Below, one piece after another: positions 1 to 8,531 of a stretch of DNA of 64,000 nucleotides. The notes beneath the pieces were generated by a model, which saw only the letters and a list, made by a program, of their open reading frames with translations, had not been told where the DNA came from and ran no database searches. How positions within the stretch are numbered: the first letter of the stretch is position 1; every line of letters begins with the position of its first letter. Origin of the DNA: Gammaproteobacteria bacterium (GTDB lineage Bacteria; Pseudomonadota; Gammaproteobacteria; Pseudomonadales; Azotimanducaceae); NCBI GenBank assembly GCA_009841615.1, contig VXLL01000003.1, positions 1 through 64,000 on the forward strand, read 5' to 3'. Made by a program: the position numbers and the translations under genes.

Positions 1-63
1 TTTTTTGAAATTAAAAATTATTTTAATTAATATTTAATTTTTTTTATTATTTGTAAGAAAGAG

Positions 64-97
64 CGCCGGTGGTGAGGAACCTCACCACCGGCGTTTT
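64..97 (+). terminator. Rho-independent terminator of an upstream, unseen transcription unit
   Basis: A perfect GC-rich hairpin (arms of 13-14 bp around a GAAC turn) is followed by TTTT. The core CGCCGGTG...CACCGGCG is the same as in the hairpin at 2423-2460 that ends the first tandem paralogue, so this is probably the terminator of a further copy, or of the same repeat unit, lying left of the window. Confidence 0.8.
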
Positions 98-354
98 ACA
101 TTCAGTGTTGTTGAATCTTTGTAAAATAAAAAGATACTTGTGTCTAACTTTGTTTCCGCTTGAAATTGCGGTACAGTACGTAACACTAAACAGAAGCAAC
201 GCGAATTAGATTTGCGTGAATTAGTTTTGCGTGTTACAAAGCATGAGTTGGTTAAATTCGTCGGTCCGTTATTGTGGACCAACATGTTTAGTCATATTGG
301 AACAACATTTTGTAAAGAGCACAGACTAGATACATTTGAGGGACAGGCACTATT
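98..354 (+). promoter_or_regulatory. Upstream control region of the first paralogue
   Basis: This gene-free stretch shares blocks with 2461-2703, upstream of the second paralogue. The first is a CCGC-TTGAAATT-GCGG element near 156-171 followed by a GTAC..TACGTAACACTA stretch. The second is a GGTCC...GGACC imperfect palindrome at 263-280, centred about 83 bases before the start codon. The third is a TTGTAAAGAG..GACTAGATAC block near 310, followed by the GGACAGGCACTAT leader at 341-353. TTGAAA at 160-165 could be a -35 box but no convincing -10 is seen at the right spacing. Sharing of several elements at equal distance from both genes implies common regulation. Confidence 0.5.
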
Positions 355-2400
355 ATGAAGAACCTATTTAGCTCCAAAATTTCTTGGGTTGCAATTTTTG
401 CATTACTCACAGGAATTTCAATGCAAGCACAGACTGGCGATGCTCCCACGACTACCGAAATGGGAATCGGAGGGTCAGCGCCGCTCACTGTGTACACCAA
501 CAACATCGCTGTTAAATTGAGACTAGAATCTCAAGTGTTTCAGAAAGACACGTACGTCATTATTGACTACACGCAACCGTCAGTGATGGACATGCACGCT
601 GCTCTCTTTCGCACAATGCGTTATGGTGAAGGAGAGACAACGTTGAAGATTCGCGCAGAGAATTTTTCTTTAGAGATTCCGGTGGATGAAATTCAAGGCG
701 TGGGTCCAGGCCACCCAAGCTTTGCTTTGATGAACCAACTGACCGCAGAATTTGAAGAGCAAAACGAACGAATTGATATCACTGCTAAGATCGGTTGGGG
801 ACTATTAAAACATTTCAGCTTAAAACTAGATTTTGACAACAACGAGCTTGTGTTGACGCCTGCTTCTGAACGTACAGAAGAAGACATCGTTGCAGAATAC
901 GAAATGCTGGTTAAAGGTGTAGTCAGAGTTGATGGCCGGGTATGGGTTCCAGTTCAAGACGACGTGTACCAAAATGTATTCATGCTTTTCGATACCGGTT
1001 CTTATCACACTCGTATTGACAAGGATTTCGCCAGTTTACGAGGATTTCCGCTTGGTGATGTGCCGAATCTTCGATTCGTCGAGGGAGCACAAAGCCAGCC
1101 GATATCCGAAATGGCCGCGCTCATGCCAAACGGCGTTGAACGAGCTCCGAAGATGGAGCTTCCAGAAGGCGTAGAAGTTCCGGAAGTAGCACCGATTGAA
1201 GAGCGCATGAAGTCAGAACCAGTGTTGATTTCTGGCTTATCGCTATTGTCAGGCTATACCTTGGAAATTAATCCAGAAGAAGGACTACTTGCACTCACTC
1301 GTATCAAAAATAGCAACTACCGAGAGGAAGATGAAGCGTTTTACACGGCTGTAGGTGCTCGCGATAGCGAAAAATTTGATGCTTACTTAGAGGCATATCC
1401 AGAAGACCAACACGTTCGTGAAGCAGTATTCTGGCGCTTTGGTTTGGGAATTGAAGAGAAAGATCCGGTCGACGCTCAGCTGGCGACTTTGGATCGTGGA
1501 TTAAATGTTGTTCTCGAATCTGATCAGTTTCGTTACATCAATAACTTTATTGGCTTCTCCAACGCTGTTGATGCAGAGCCAGATCTCAAGATCGGTATTG
1601 GTGAGAAAGCTCTTGGATTCGTCGCAGTGTCGAAGAATCCAGCACATCGGCAACATGTTCAGATCTTCTTAGGTGATTTGTACTTTGATCAAGAGAACAT
1701 TGATAAGGCATACGAAAACTATTTTGCCGCTGCTTTCAATGGCGATCCAAGACTAGAACCCTTTAACAGGTATAAGTTAGCCACAGTTTACGAAGCAATG
1801 GGTAAGTATCGACGTGCCTATTCCAGCTATTCACGAAGTCTTCGTGATTTTGACGATTTACCACCCGACATGGCTTCCGGAAGTTTAGAAGCGCTTACGC
1901 GCCTCAGAGAACATCTTGATCCAGACGATCCGTTGATCGTTGAAGCAGAAACCAATCGCATGTACGTTCCCAAGCAACTCAACATTGGCGAACCACTACC
2001 GATCGTCACCGCCATGACTCTCGAAGGTGAGGAGCAAGCATTAGATCACTTCAAGGGTAAAGTAGTACTCGTCGACGTATGGGCGACTTGGTGCGGACCG
2101 TGTATCGCTGGACTTCCGAAGTTGCGCGAGGTAGCAGAGAAGTTTGCCGGTACTGACTTCGAAGTTTTGTCAGTTAGTGCTGACGACAAGGCGGAAACGG
2201 TGATAGACTTCCTCGAAGATGAAGATTTGCCTTGGAGTCACTGGCATATCGGTGCTGGTGGAGATGTGCACAAAGAGTGGAACATTCGCGGTTATCCGAC
2301 CTACATGTTGATTGATAGAGAAGGGACACTTCTAGCTCGTGGCCACGGTCTAACCGACGAGATGATTTCTCTGATCGAACAAAATTTGAAACAAATATAG
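355..2400 (+). CDS. Secreted retropepsin-like / TPR / TlpA-type thioredoxin protein, copy 1
   Basis: 681 residues. Residues 1-25 look like a signal peptide (hydrophobic core, then SMQAQ), so the protein is probably exported. Residues ~40-330 resemble two aspartyl-protease-like (retropepsin fold) units. The first unit carries DYT where the catalytic triad would be; the second has a clear DTGS at 213-216. A helical TPR-like stretch at ~400-520 follows (repeated Y..A..Y..G..A patterns). Residues ~545-681 are a thioredoxin fold with WCGPC (Cys580 and Cys583) and a GYPTYMLID cis-Pro region, as in TlpA/ResA. The likely role is a periplasmic thiol-disulfide protein with a peptide- or ligand-binding N-terminus; proteolysis is possible but unproven. 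It ends in TAG and is followed by its own terminator. A paralogue lies 303 bases downstream. Confidence 0.75.
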   Translation: MKNLFSSKISWVAIFALLTGISMQAQTGDAPTTTEMGIGGSAPLTVYTNNIAVKLRLESQVFQKDTYVIIDYTQPSVMDMHAALFRTMRYGEGETTLKIRAENFSLEIPVDEIQGVGPGHPSFALMNQLTAEFEEQNERIDITAKIGWGLLKHFSLKLDFDNNELVLTPASERTEEDIVAEYEMLVKGVVRVDGRVWVPVQDDVYQNVFMLFDTGSYHTRIDKDFASLRGFPLGDVPNLRFVEGAQSQPISEMAALMPNGVERAPKMELPEGVEVPEVAPIEERMKSEPVLISGLSLLSGYTLEINPEEGLLALTRIKNSNYREEDEAFYTAVGARDSEKFDAYLEAYPEDQHVREAVFWRFGLGIEEKDPVDAQLATLDRGLNVVLESDQFRYINNFIGFSNAVDAEPDLKIGIGEKALGFVAVSKNPAHRQHVQIFLGDLYFDQENIDKAYENYFAAAFNGDPRLEPFNRYKLATVYEAMGKYRRAYSSYSRSLRDFDDLPPDMASGSLEALTRLREHLDPDDPLIVEAETNRMYVPKQLNIGEPLPIVTAMTLEGEEQALDHFKGKVVLVDVWATWCGPCIAGLPKLREVAEKFAGTDFEVLSVSADDKAETVIDFLEDEDLPWSHWHIGAGGDVHKEWNIRGYPTYMLIDREGTLLARGHGLTDEMISLIEQNLKQI

Positions 2401-2422
2401 TCTTTCGTTTAACTAGTTAAAC

Positions 2423-2460
2423 AAAACGCCGGTGCCGACAGAGTTCGTCACCGGCGTTTT
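2423..2460 (+). terminator. Terminator between the two paralogues
   Basis: The inverted repeat AAAACGCCGGTG / CACCGGCGTTTT has a 14-base loop. Its flanking A and T runs would let it work in both directions. The core is shared with 64-97. Confidence 0.8.
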
Positions 2461-2703
2461 ACTATCGGCGTGTCCCAATAAATTGCTAAACTAACAGTTT
2501 GCAATGTTTGACTCTTGGGCCGCTTGATATTGCGGTAAAATACGTAACACTAGGCATACGCGATGCAATATAGCATTGTTGTTGCACACGCTCTAGATGA
2601 TCGGATGGGTTGGTCCACTAATGTGGACCAACGTGTTTAATCACATTTGAGCGACTATTTGTAAAGAGTACTGACTAGATACAAACAAAGGACAGGCACT
2701 ATC
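2461..2703 (+). promoter_or_regulatory. Upstream control region of the second paralogue
   Basis: It contains the same ordered elements as 98-354: CCGC-TTGATATT-GCGG near 2520, TACGTAACACTA, the GGTCC/GGACC palindrome, TTGTAAAGAG..GACTAGATAC near 2658, and the GGACAGGCACTAT leader at 2691-2703. TTGATA near 2524 could be a -35 box; the -10 is unclear. Confidence 0.5.
2610..2631. promoter_or_regulatory. Perfect 9-bp palindrome, candidate operator or leader hairpin
   Basis: TTGGTCCAC-N4-GTGGACCAA, centred about 83 bases before the start at 2704. The matching site before copy 1 (about 261-282) is at the same distance but has mismatches in its left arm. No T-run follows, so it is not a terminator. 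A repressor or activator site, or a 5'-leader hairpin, would both fit. Confidence 0.5.
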
Positions 2704-4743
2704 ATGAAAAACCTATTTAGCTTGAAAATTTCTTGGGTTGCAATTTTTGCAATACTTACGGGATTTACATTGCACGCACAGTCTGGAGATGCTCCCGCGA
2801 CGACCGAATTGGGAATCGGAGGATCAGCGCCTCTCACTGTGTATAGCAATAACATCGCCGTCAAATTGAGACTGGAGTCTCAAGTGTTTCAGAAAGACAC
2901 TTATGTGGTGATTGATTACACGCAACCAACTACCATGGAGATTCACCGTAATCTTGCTCGCTCAATGCGATTTGGAGAAGATGAAACCACACTAAAAGTT
3001 CTTGCTGAAAATTTTTCTTTAGAAATTCCGGTTGATGAACTGCGCGAAGCCCGCGGTCCAAGCTCACAACTATTGGAGAATCTCACCGCGGAATTTGAAG
3101 AGCAAAATGAACGTATCGACGTTACGGCTAAGATCGGCTGGGGATTGTTAAAACATTTCAGTTTGAAGCTCGATTTTGACAACAACGAGCTTGTGTTGAC
3201 GCCTGCTTCTGAACGTGCGGAAGAAGACATCGTAGCGGAATATGAAATGATTGTTAAGGGCGTGGTCAGAGTTGATGGTCGCGTGTGGGTACCTGTTCAA
3301 GACGATGTCTATCAAGGCGTATTCATGCTTTTCGATACCAGCTCCTATCACACGCGTATCGATAAAGATTTTGCCAGTTTGCGAGGTTTTCCGCTTGGTG
3401 ACGTTCCGAATCTTCGATTTGTCGATGGTGCGCAGAGTCAACCCATATCTGAAATGGCCGCACTCATGCCAAACGGCGTTGAGCGAGCACCGAAGATAGA
3501 ACCCCCAGAAGGTGTAGAGATTCCCGAAGTAGCACCGATCGAAGAGCGCATGAAATCAGAGCCAATGTTGCTTTCCGGCTTATCGCTATTGTCAGGTTAT
3601 ACCTTGGAAATTAACCCAGAAGAAGGACTACTAGCACTCACTCGTATCAAAAATAGCAACTACCGAGAGGAAGATGAAGCGTTCTACACTGCTGTAGGTG
3701 CTCGCGATAGCGAAAAATTTGATGCTTACTTAGAGGCATATCCAGAAGACCAACACGTTCGTGAAGCAGTATTCTGGCGCTTTGGTTTGGGAATTGAAGA
3801 GAAAGATCCGGTCGACGTTCAGCTCGCGACTCTTGACCGCGGCTTGAATGTCGTTCTTGAATCTGATCAGTTCCGCTACATCAATAACTTTATTGGCTTC
3901 TCCAACGCAGTTGGTGCGGAGCCAGATCTCAAGATTGCTGTGGGCGAGAAAGCTCTCGGATTCGTCGCGGTTTCGAAGAATCCGGCGCATCGGCAACAGG
4001 TTCAGATCTTTTTAGGCGATTTGTACTTTGATCAAGAAAACATTGATAAGGCGTACGAAAACTATTTTGCTGCGGCATTCAATGGCGATCCAAGATGGGA
4101 ACCTTTCAACAGGTATAAGTTGGCTACGGTTTACGAAGCAATGGGTAAGTATCGACGTGCGTATTCCAGCTATTCACGAAGTCTGCGTGATTTTGACGAG
4201 TTGCCCCCGGACATGGCTTCAGGAAGTTTAGAAGCACTTACGCGCCTCAGAGAACATCTTGATCCAGACGATCCGTTGATCGTAGAAGCTGAAACCAATC
4301 GCATGTACGTTCCCAAGCAACTCAATATTGGCGAGCCACTACCCGTGGTCACAGCTATGACCCTCGAGGGTGAGGAGCAAGCATTAGACCACTTTAAGGG
4401 TAAAGTAGTACTCGTTGACGTGTGGGCGACTTGGTGCGGACCGTGTATCGCTGGACTTCCGAAGTTGCGTGAGGTAGCAGAGAAGTTTGCCGGTACTGAC
4501 TTCGAAGTTTTGTCAGTTAGTGCTGACGACAAGGCGGAAACGGTGATAGACTTCCTCGAAGATGAAGACTTGCCATGGAATCACTGGCACATCGGTGCGG
4601 GTGGAGATGTCCACAAAGAGTGGAACATTCGGGGTTATCCGACCTATATGTTGATTGACAGAGAAGGCACTCTTCTTGCTCGTGGCCACGGCCTAACGGA
4701 CGAAATGATTTCTCTCATCGAACAAAATTTGAAACAGATTTAA
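2704..4743 (+). CDS. Secreted retropepsin-like / TPR / TlpA-type thioredoxin protein, copy 2
   Basis: 679 residues, clearly a tandem duplicate of the gene at 355-2400 with the same order: signal peptide (1-25), two retropepsin-like units, TPR-like helices, TlpA thioredoxin domain with WCGPC (Cys578 and Cys581). It differs at the position of the aspartyl-protease triad, which reads DTS (211-213) instead of DTG. If copy 1 has protease activity, copy 2 may have lost or changed it. Identity is very high from about codon 290 onward and lower in the first 120 codons, so the first retropepsin-like unit has diverged most. Two residues are missing relative to copy 1 near residue 120. It is followed by its own terminator. 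Confidence 0.75.
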   Translation: MKNLFSLKISWVAIFAILTGFTLHAQSGDAPATTELGIGGSAPLTVYSNNIAVKLRLESQVFQKDTYVVIDYTQPTTMEIHRNLARSMRFGEDETTLKVLAENFSLEIPVDELREARGPSSQLLENLTAEFEEQNERIDVTAKIGWGLLKHFSLKLDFDNNELVLTPASERAEEDIVAEYEMIVKGVVRVDGRVWVPVQDDVYQGVFMLFDTSSYHTRIDKDFASLRGFPLGDVPNLRFVDGAQSQPISEMAALMPNGVERAPKIEPPEGVEIPEVAPIEERMKSEPMLLSGLSLLSGYTLEINPEEGLLALTRIKNSNYREEDEAFYTAVGARDSEKFDAYLEAYPEDQHVREAVFWRFGLGIEEKDPVDVQLATLDRGLNVVLESDQFRYINNFIGFSNAVGAEPDLKIAVGEKALGFVAVSKNPAHRQQVQIFLGDLYFDQENIDKAYENYFAAAFNGDPRWEPFNRYKLATVYEAMGKYRRAYSSYSRSLRDFDELPPDMASGSLEALTRLREHLDPDDPLIVEAETNRMYVPKQLNIGEPLPVVTAMTLEGEEQALDHFKGKVVLVDVWATWCGPCIAGLPKLREVAEKFAGTDFEVLSVSADDKAETVIDFLEDEDLPWNHWHIGAGGDVHKEWNIRGYPTYMLIDREGTLLARGHGLTDEMISLIEQNLKQI

Positions 4744-4803
4744 TAAAAAGCAGAAAGTTCTACCAAACTTTCGAACTGTCCTTTTCACCGTTCTAAGGTA
4801 GAT

Positions 4804-4845
4804 TACCGGCGGGGCTCTGGGAGACCCGTCGGTATTCTTTTTTTC
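4804..4845 (+). terminator. Terminator of the second paralogue
   Basis: The stem TACCGGCGGG / CCCGTCGGTA (one G-T pair) has an 11-base loop and is followed by a T-rich run at 4835-4844. It lies between convergent genes and serves the plus-strand one. Confidence 0.85.
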
Positions 4846-4857
4846 CACTCTTAGAAT

Positions 4858-5997
4858 TTAGTCATCTTGTGACTTGAGCCAAGGGATCGGATCAATCTGT
4901 TCTCCGTTTTCGAGGACCTCGAAGTACAGACCGGGAATCGTCGTACCTCCACTCTGCCCTGTTTTTGCAATCACCTCGCCCGCTTCCGCGTAGTCACCAG
5001 CTTCAACTAGCAAAGAATTGCAGTTGGCATAGATTGTTTTCACATCGTCTCCGTGATCGATAATTACGATCAACCCGTACCCTTGGAACCAATCGGCCAT
5101 AACAACTCTACCAGCTGCAACCGCAACGACATCTGAGTTGTCTTTAGCTGCGAATACGACACCATTCCACGTGAGACGACCGTCCGCTCGACTCTCTCCG
5201 AACTCCCGAACGACATTTCCATCGACAGGTAGTTTGAGAGATTCATTCTTTGCAGTGAATTCGCTTGGAACATCCAAGCCAAGCGCGTCGATTTCTAAGA
5301 TTAGCTTTCGTATCCGTTGTTGGTCCAGTGTAAGTTTTTCCACTCTGATTTCGGCGTTGTGAATTTCCGTTTCTAGGTTCGCTATTTGTACTTCACGTTG
5401 TGCGATTTGTTCGTCTAAACGTTGTTTAGACTGGTTCGCAATGTCTCGTTCGTGATTGAGAAGGGAACGTTCTTTGTGCAATTCTCGACTCGTGTCATTG
5501 AGATTTGTCATTGCTAGATTAAATTCACTCAAAGAATTGGATTTGGAGCGGACTATGTACTGGTGATAACGAATGAACCGTGCTCGCTTCTGTGGTTCAT
5601 CGTAATCGAGTAAATTCTTGAGCCAGTGATTCTTTTGAAGCCGGTATTCGGCGTGTAAATGCCAGCTCACAGAGTCGGTCAATTCGTTTATTCTTGCCTG
5701 ATTAGCTGCTTTATCAATCTCCAATACGTCTATTCGTCCCTCAAGTCTACCAATGTTAGTTTCGAGCTCCGTGATTTCTTGAGCGACGGCAGCTATCTCC
5801 GTATCAGACTCTTTGATTCTTCCCTCGATTAAGAGAACTTCTTCGTTGGCAGTTGCAATCCATTCTTCTTGCTGGTTAAGTTCACTAATTACTTGACCGA
5901 GTTGCTCTTTGAATTCTGTTATCGAAGGTATCGCAGCATTGACACCTAATCCAAAGACTAAAACACAACTAACAGGTAAACAGCGTCGATAGTGCAT
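4858..5997 (-). CDS. envC: EnvC-like murein hydrolase activator (degenerate LytM domain)
   Basis: 379 residues: signal peptide (about 1-22), long coiled coil (~25-240), C-terminal M23/LytM domain (~260-375). In known EnvC the coiled coil is held at the septum by FtsEX, and the LytM domain, which has no activity of its own, switches on amidases AmiA/AmiB. The same is expected here because the zinc ligands of active M23 enzymes are missing: the first motif reads WNGVVFAA, HxH is replaced by YAN, and the last motif reads LYFEVLENG like the EnvC ending. The gene follows gpmI by 22 bases on the same strand, as in Escherichia and Pseudomonas. Confidence 0.9.
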   Translation of the reverse strand: MHYRRCLPVSCVLVFGLGVNAAIPSITEFKEQLGQVISELNQQEEWIATANEEVLLIEGRIKESDTEIAAVAQEITELETNIGRLEGRIDVLEIDKAANQARINELTDSVSWHLHAEYRLQKNHWLKNLLDYDEPQKRARFIRYHQYIVRSKSNSLSEFNLAMTNLNDTSRELHKERSLLNHERDIANQSKQRLDEQIAQREVQIANLETEIHNAEIRVEKLTLDQQRIRKLILEIDALGLDVPSEFTAKNESLKLPVDGNVVREFGESRADGRLTWNGVVFAAKDNSDVVAVAAGRVVMADWFQGYGLIVIIDHGDDVKTIYANCNSLLVEAGDYAEAGEVIAKTGQSGGTTIPGLYFEVLENGEQIDPIPWLKSQDD

Positions 5998-6019
5998 GGA
6001 ATCTCATTCTACAGTGTTG

Positions 6020-7549
6020 TCAAACCAACAAAGACTTACCCGTCATTTGGGATGGGATCGGCAGTTGTAGCACATCCAATATCGTGGGGGCAATGTCGGC
6101 TAGCGCACCGGTCGGGCGAAATTGCAAGTCGCGGGGACCTACATAAAGAAATGGTACTGGGTTATTCGTGTGGGCGGTATTCGGCTGTTCCGTCGGGGTA
6201 TCGAAGAGATGTTCGACATTTCCATGGTCTGCGGTGATAAAACAGTGTGCCGCATTCGAGTGACCCTCGCGAAAGATGCGTTCCAAGCAATGATCGAGGC
6301 ACTCGACAGCTTTTATTGCAGCAATGAGTATACCGGTGTGTCCGACCATGTCGCCGTTTGCGAAGTTGCAAACGATCATGTCATAGTTTCCCGATCGTAT
6401 CGCTGAAACTATAGTGTCGGTTACGCCCTCAGCACTCATCTCTGGTTGGAGATCATACGTCTTTACATCCGGAGAAGCGACTATTTTGCGATCTTCGTTT
6501 TGGAATGGGAGTTCACGTCCACCGGAAAAGAAATAGGTCACATGGGCATATTTTTCAGACTCGGCTACACGTAATTGTCGTAAGCCACGATCCGCGAAGT
6601 ATTCGCCTAAAGAGTTCGATACCGAAGGCATTGGAAAAAGCGTTTTGACCGGCGTTGCATGCTCTGATTCGTTAATTTCCTTTGAATAGGGTGTGAGTGA
6701 GATGAACTCGGACAGCTTTGGACGAATTCCACGATCGAAATGAGCGAACGTGTCAAATACAAAGGCACTACTCAGCTGGCGTGCGCGGTCGGCTCTAAAG
6801 TTCATAAATATGACGATGTCGTCATCCTTGATAGGGGCAAAGTATTTGGTCCGAGTCGGTTTGACGAATTCGTCCGTTTCGTTGCGTGCGTAGGATCTTT
6901 CGAGTGCGTCTACAGCAGATTCCTGGTTCTCACCTTGAGTTGGAGAGGTCAACATTTCGAAGGCGAGTTTTGTCCGCTCCCATCGTTGATCTCGATCCAT
7001 AGCGAAATATCGACCAGAAATAGATGCCACTCCCGTGCCTGACTTTGTTTGTAAGAGTCGTTCTATGCTAACAAGACTCTCACGCGCGCTTCGTGGCGGT
7101 GTGTCTCGTCCGTCCAAAAAACAATGTACACTTACTTTAGAAGTCGCGTCGAGCAGGTGATTGACAAGGAAGTTTATTTGTTCTTCATGGCTATGTACAC
7201 CGCCAGGTGAATATAAGCCCAACACATGGACACGCTTTGATCTAAGGTTTTCAAGCAGATCACGAATTACCGAAAGTTTCATGAATGAGCCGTCTTCGAT
7301 TGCGTTGTTTATCCTCGTGAAGTCTTGATGAACAACCCGGCCGGCTCCCATGATCATGTGTCCGACTTCCGAATTTCCCATTTGTCCCGAAGGTAGCCCA
7401 ACATGCTCGCCTGAACACTCCAATAGAGCTGTGGGGCACCTAGCCCAAAGCTCGTCCCATGTAGGAGTGTTTGCGACGTGGATAGCGTTGAAAGGACTCG
7501 GTGGACCGTAGCCCCAGCCGTCAAGAACTATTAATACTGCAGTGTTCAA
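6020..7549 (-). CDS. gpmI: 2,3-bisphosphoglycerate-independent phosphoglycerate mutase
   Basis: 509 residues, the usual length for the family. It interconverts 3- and 2-phosphoglycerate in glycolysis and gluconeogenesis using two Mn ions and a phosphoserine intermediate. Visible motifs are LIVLDGWG (Asp10, metal), MGNSEVGH with the catalytic Ser60, FLDGRDTPP, FMNFRADR, and the C-terminal metal site TADHGNVE. It is upstream of envC in one likely transcription unit and divergent from yibN-secB, the order known from Escherichia. Confidence 0.97.
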   Translation of the reverse strand: MNTAVLIVLDGWGYGPPSPFNAIHVANTPTWDELWARCPTALLECSGEHVGLPSGQMGNSEVGHMIMGAGRVVHQDFTRINNAIEDGSFMKLSVIRDLLENLRSKRVHVLGLYSPGGVHSHEEQINFLVNHLLDATSKVSVHCFLDGRDTPPRSARESLVSIERLLQTKSGTGVASISGRYFAMDRDQRWERTKLAFEMLTSPTQGENQESAVDALERSYARNETDEFVKPTRTKYFAPIKDDDIVIFMNFRADRARQLSSAFVFDTFAHFDRGIRPKLSEFISLTPYSKEINESEHATPVKTLFPMPSVSNSLGEYFADRGLRQLRVAESEKYAHVTYFFSGGRELPFQNEDRKIVASPDVKTYDLQPEMSAEGVTDTIVSAIRSGNYDMIVCNFANGDMVGHTGILIAAIKAVECLDHCLERIFREGHSNAAHCFITADHGNVEHLFDTPTEQPNTAHTNNPVPFLYVGPRDLQFRPTGALADIAPTILDVLQLPIPSQMTGKSLLV

Positions 7550-7611
7550 GTTGTTTCACATCAAGACAGTGTACCACTTGAAATTTTAGACGAAGTACCA
7601 CAAGGTATTCC

Positions 7612-7617
7612 TATAAT
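7612..7617 (+). promoter_or_regulatory. -10 box TATAAT for yibN-secB
   Basis: A consensus -10 hexamer lies in the gpmI/yibN divergent gap. No good -35 is present at 16-18 bases. If it is used, transcription begins near 7624, which excludes the most upstream in-frame TTG (7618) as the start of yibN. Confidence 0.5.
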
Positions 7618-7650
7618 TTGAGGTTGCTCACCTACGGAATTCTCGCAGAA

Positions 7651-8064
7651 TTGTCTGACATTTTTAACTTCATTTCGCAGCATCCTTTTCCTGTTATTGC
7701 GTTTGTATCGTTGCTAGTGTTATTCATCTGGAATGAGACAAAACGGAGCGGTAAGACGATTGATAGTCAACAGTTAGTCAATATGATGAACAACCAAGAT
7801 GCCTTAGTTCTAGATATCCGAGATCCCGGTGACTATTCAGAAGGTCACATTCCAAGTGCGAAGAACATTCCATACACGGCACTTCAATCTCGAGTGCGCG
7901 AGCTCGACAAATTCAAGGAACAACCAGTAGTAGTTGCATGCAAGATGGGTCAGCACTCAGGTATGGCTACTGGCATATTGCGTCGCGCTGGATTTCAACA
8001 CGTAGCAAAGCTCCGCGGTGGTCTCACGGAGTGGCGTGCACAAAACATGCCTGTGGTCAAATAA
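7651..8064 (+). CDS. yibN: YibN-like membrane-anchored rhodanese
   Basis: 137 residues from the TTG at 7651. I chose this start because the N-terminus (SDIFNFISQHP followed by a membrane helix) then aligns with Escherichia YibN (QEIMQFVGRHP), and because the TATAAT box rules out TTG 7618. One transmembrane helix (~13-28) precedes a rhodanese domain (~40-137) with DIRDPGDYSEGHI and the active-site loop CKMGQHSG (Cys97), so sulfur or cyanide transfer is possible. The gene is 3 bases before secB. In Escherichia grxC lies between them; here it is absent. Confidence 0.75.
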   Translation: MSDIFNFISQHPFPVIAFVSLLVLFIWNETKRSGKTIDSQQLVNMMNNQDALVLDIRDPGDYSEGHIPSAKNIPYTALQSRVRELDKFKEQPVVVACKMGQHSGMATGILRRAGFQHVAKLRGGLTEWRAQNMPVVK

Positions 8065-8067
8065 CTC

Positions 8068-8529
8068 ATGGTTGAAAGCGTAACAGCGCGTGTTCAAATT
8101 GAACGTATTTACTTAAGTGAGTTAGAATTCAAACCGAAGGACATGCGTCAGCTGCTGGAATTAAAGTGGCGACCCAAAGTAAACATTTCGTTAGCTTCAA
8201 ATTATGACGAACTAGAAGACTCTTGCTATGAAGTGAGGCTACAAGCAACGTTGGATGTGTCCATCGCCGCAGACGATGCCGTACACATAAAGGTCGTTCA
8301 AGCAGGAGTTTTCAAGATTGAGGAGACACCTGCTATAAATCAGATTCTAGCAGTAGAGTGTCCCAACATCTTGTTTCCATACATTAGAGAGACATTAGAT
8401 AGTGTTATGGTGAAAGCCTCACTACCACCGTTCGCTCTTGCTCCAGTGAACTTTCGGGAAGTGGTGCAGAGTGCCTTGGAACAAAATAAACCGATAACAC
8501 CTCCGTACTCCAAACCGGTCGTCAATTAA
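8068..8529 (+). CDS. secB: Protein-export chaperone SecB
   Basis: 153 residues. SecB is a cytoplasmic tetramer that keeps precursors unfolded and hands them to SecA. The sequence has the characteristic start (IERIYLSELEFKPKD), the EVRLQATLDVSI strand and CPNILFPYIRETLD with the conserved Cys. It is directly downstream of yibN and convergent with trmL, 3 bases away. gpsA and cysE, which follow secB in Escherichia, are not here. Confidence 0.97.
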   Translation: MVESVTARVQIERIYLSELEFKPKDMRQLLELKWRPKVNISLASNYDELEDSCYEVRLQATLDVSIAADDAVHIKVVQAGVFKIEETPAINQILAVECPNILFPYIRETLDSVMVKASLPPFALAPVNFREVVQSALEQNKPITPPYSKPVVN

Positions 8530-8531
8530 CT

